Positions 63,929-64,000 of a stretch of 64,000 nucleotides of DNA are shown in pieces. A model generated the notes under the pieces. It ran no database searches. It was given only the letters and a program-made list of their open reading frames with translations, and had not been told where the DNA came from. Within the stretch, counting starts at the first letter, position 1. Each line of letters opens with the position of its first letter. The position numbers and the translations under genes were made by a program. Origin of the DNA: Aliiroseovarius sp. Z3 (GTDB lineage: Bacteria > Pseudomonadota > Alphaproteobacteria > Rhodobacterales > Rhodobacteraceae); assembly GCF_029105185.1 (NCBI RefSeq), contig NZ_JAFMZK010000005.1, forward strand, positions 234,321 to 298,320. The letters are read 5' to 3'.

Positions 63929-64000
63929 TTCGGTGCTTCGGTGCTTCGGTGCTTCGGTGCTTCGGTGCTTCGGTGCTTCGGTGCTTCGGTGCTTCGGTGC
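63929..64000. repeat. 8-bp tandem repeats (TTCGGTGC) running off the right edge
   Basis: Nine perfect, uninterrupted copies of TTCGGTGC to the last base, so the array continues beyond the window. It begins at the palindrome CCGAAATTCGG (63923-63933). The unit is unrelated to the CGGAAAAC array upstream of the relaxase. The perfect identity suggests recent expansion. The unit has no stop codon in any frame, so open reading frames across it mean nothing. Confidence 0.9.

Noticed and set aside
63874..64000. An open frame starting ATG at 63874 and running through the TTCGGTGC array to the edge
   Set aside because: The 8-bp unit has no stop codon in any frame, so an open frame there is automatic. 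There is no ribosome site before the ATG, and the product would be a meaningless FGASVLRC repeat.
63929..64000. CRISPR array
   Set aside because: The array has 8-bp direct repeats without unique spacers and no cas genes, so it is not CRISPR.

Overview
The window is a G+C-rich alphaproteobacterial chromosome segment. It is most likely from a marine Rhodobacteraceae (Roseobacter-group) bacterium. Support comes from the ethylmalonyl-CoA pathway pair ecm and ccr, a LuxR/LuxI quorum-sensing locus of the roseobacter type, a class II (B12-dependent) ribonucleotide reductase, the HAF-repeat autotransporter, many Lrp-type regulators divergent from amino-acid genes, and family-specific proteins such as DUF1489, DUF2478 and TIGR02186. 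The species cannot be named from the sequence alone.

From 1 to about 56.9 kb the content is core-type chromosome. 0-6.6 kb: RNA modification (rluE, cut by the window edge), the folate-binding protein YgfZ, an MsbA-like lipid exporter coupled to a dual-specificity-type phosphatase, and two PLP aminotransferases. 6.7-19.5 kb: valS, an autotransporter, pgm, an Lrp/decarboxylase divergent pair, a metF/MetR divergent pair with a perfect operator-like palindrome, suhB, a pilin-like peptide and a rhomboid protease. 19.6-30.8 kb: putA with its divergent Lrp regulator, tRNA-Leu(UAA), ychF, trpA, an FAD oxidase, DUF2478, a DUF1989 protein and deoD. 30.8-37.8 kb: ecm, a PlsB-like acyltransferase, ccr and the luxR/luxI locus. 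37.8-56.6 kb: a RecD-like helicase, a TauE/SafE exporter pair, a purine nucleoside uptake and phosphorolysis operon (BMP lipoprotein/binding protein, ATPase, two permeases, PNP), rimI-tsaB-nfu, a UspA, an AbrB-family permease, a branched-chain aminotransferase, nrdJ, a Crp/Fnr regulator and a KefB-type antiporter.

From the 3' end of tRNA-Ser(GCU) at about 57.05 kb to the right edge lies an integrated mobile element. It carries a tyrosine integrase, an overlapping 235-residue orphan, an AlpA/excisionase-like HTH peptide, a winged-helix replication-type protein, a secreted Cys-containing protein, a VirB6/TrbL-like polytopic protein, a small two-helix membrane protein, and a MobV-family relaxase. 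Directly upstream of the relaxase is an iteron array of 8-bp units followed by nested inverted repeats whose layout resembles a MobV origin of transfer. A second, unrelated 8-bp tandem array runs off the right edge. The gene set fits an integrative mobilizable element that carries its own relaxase and one or a few envelope components of a mating channel but, within the window, no ATPases, coupling protein or pilus genes. This element is the least ordinary part of the window.

Metabolically, Ecm and NrdJ both need adenosylcobalamin. Ccr and Ecm belong to the same acetyl-CoA assimilation route. The nucleoside operon and the separate deoD give two different phosphorolytic routes for purine nucleosides.
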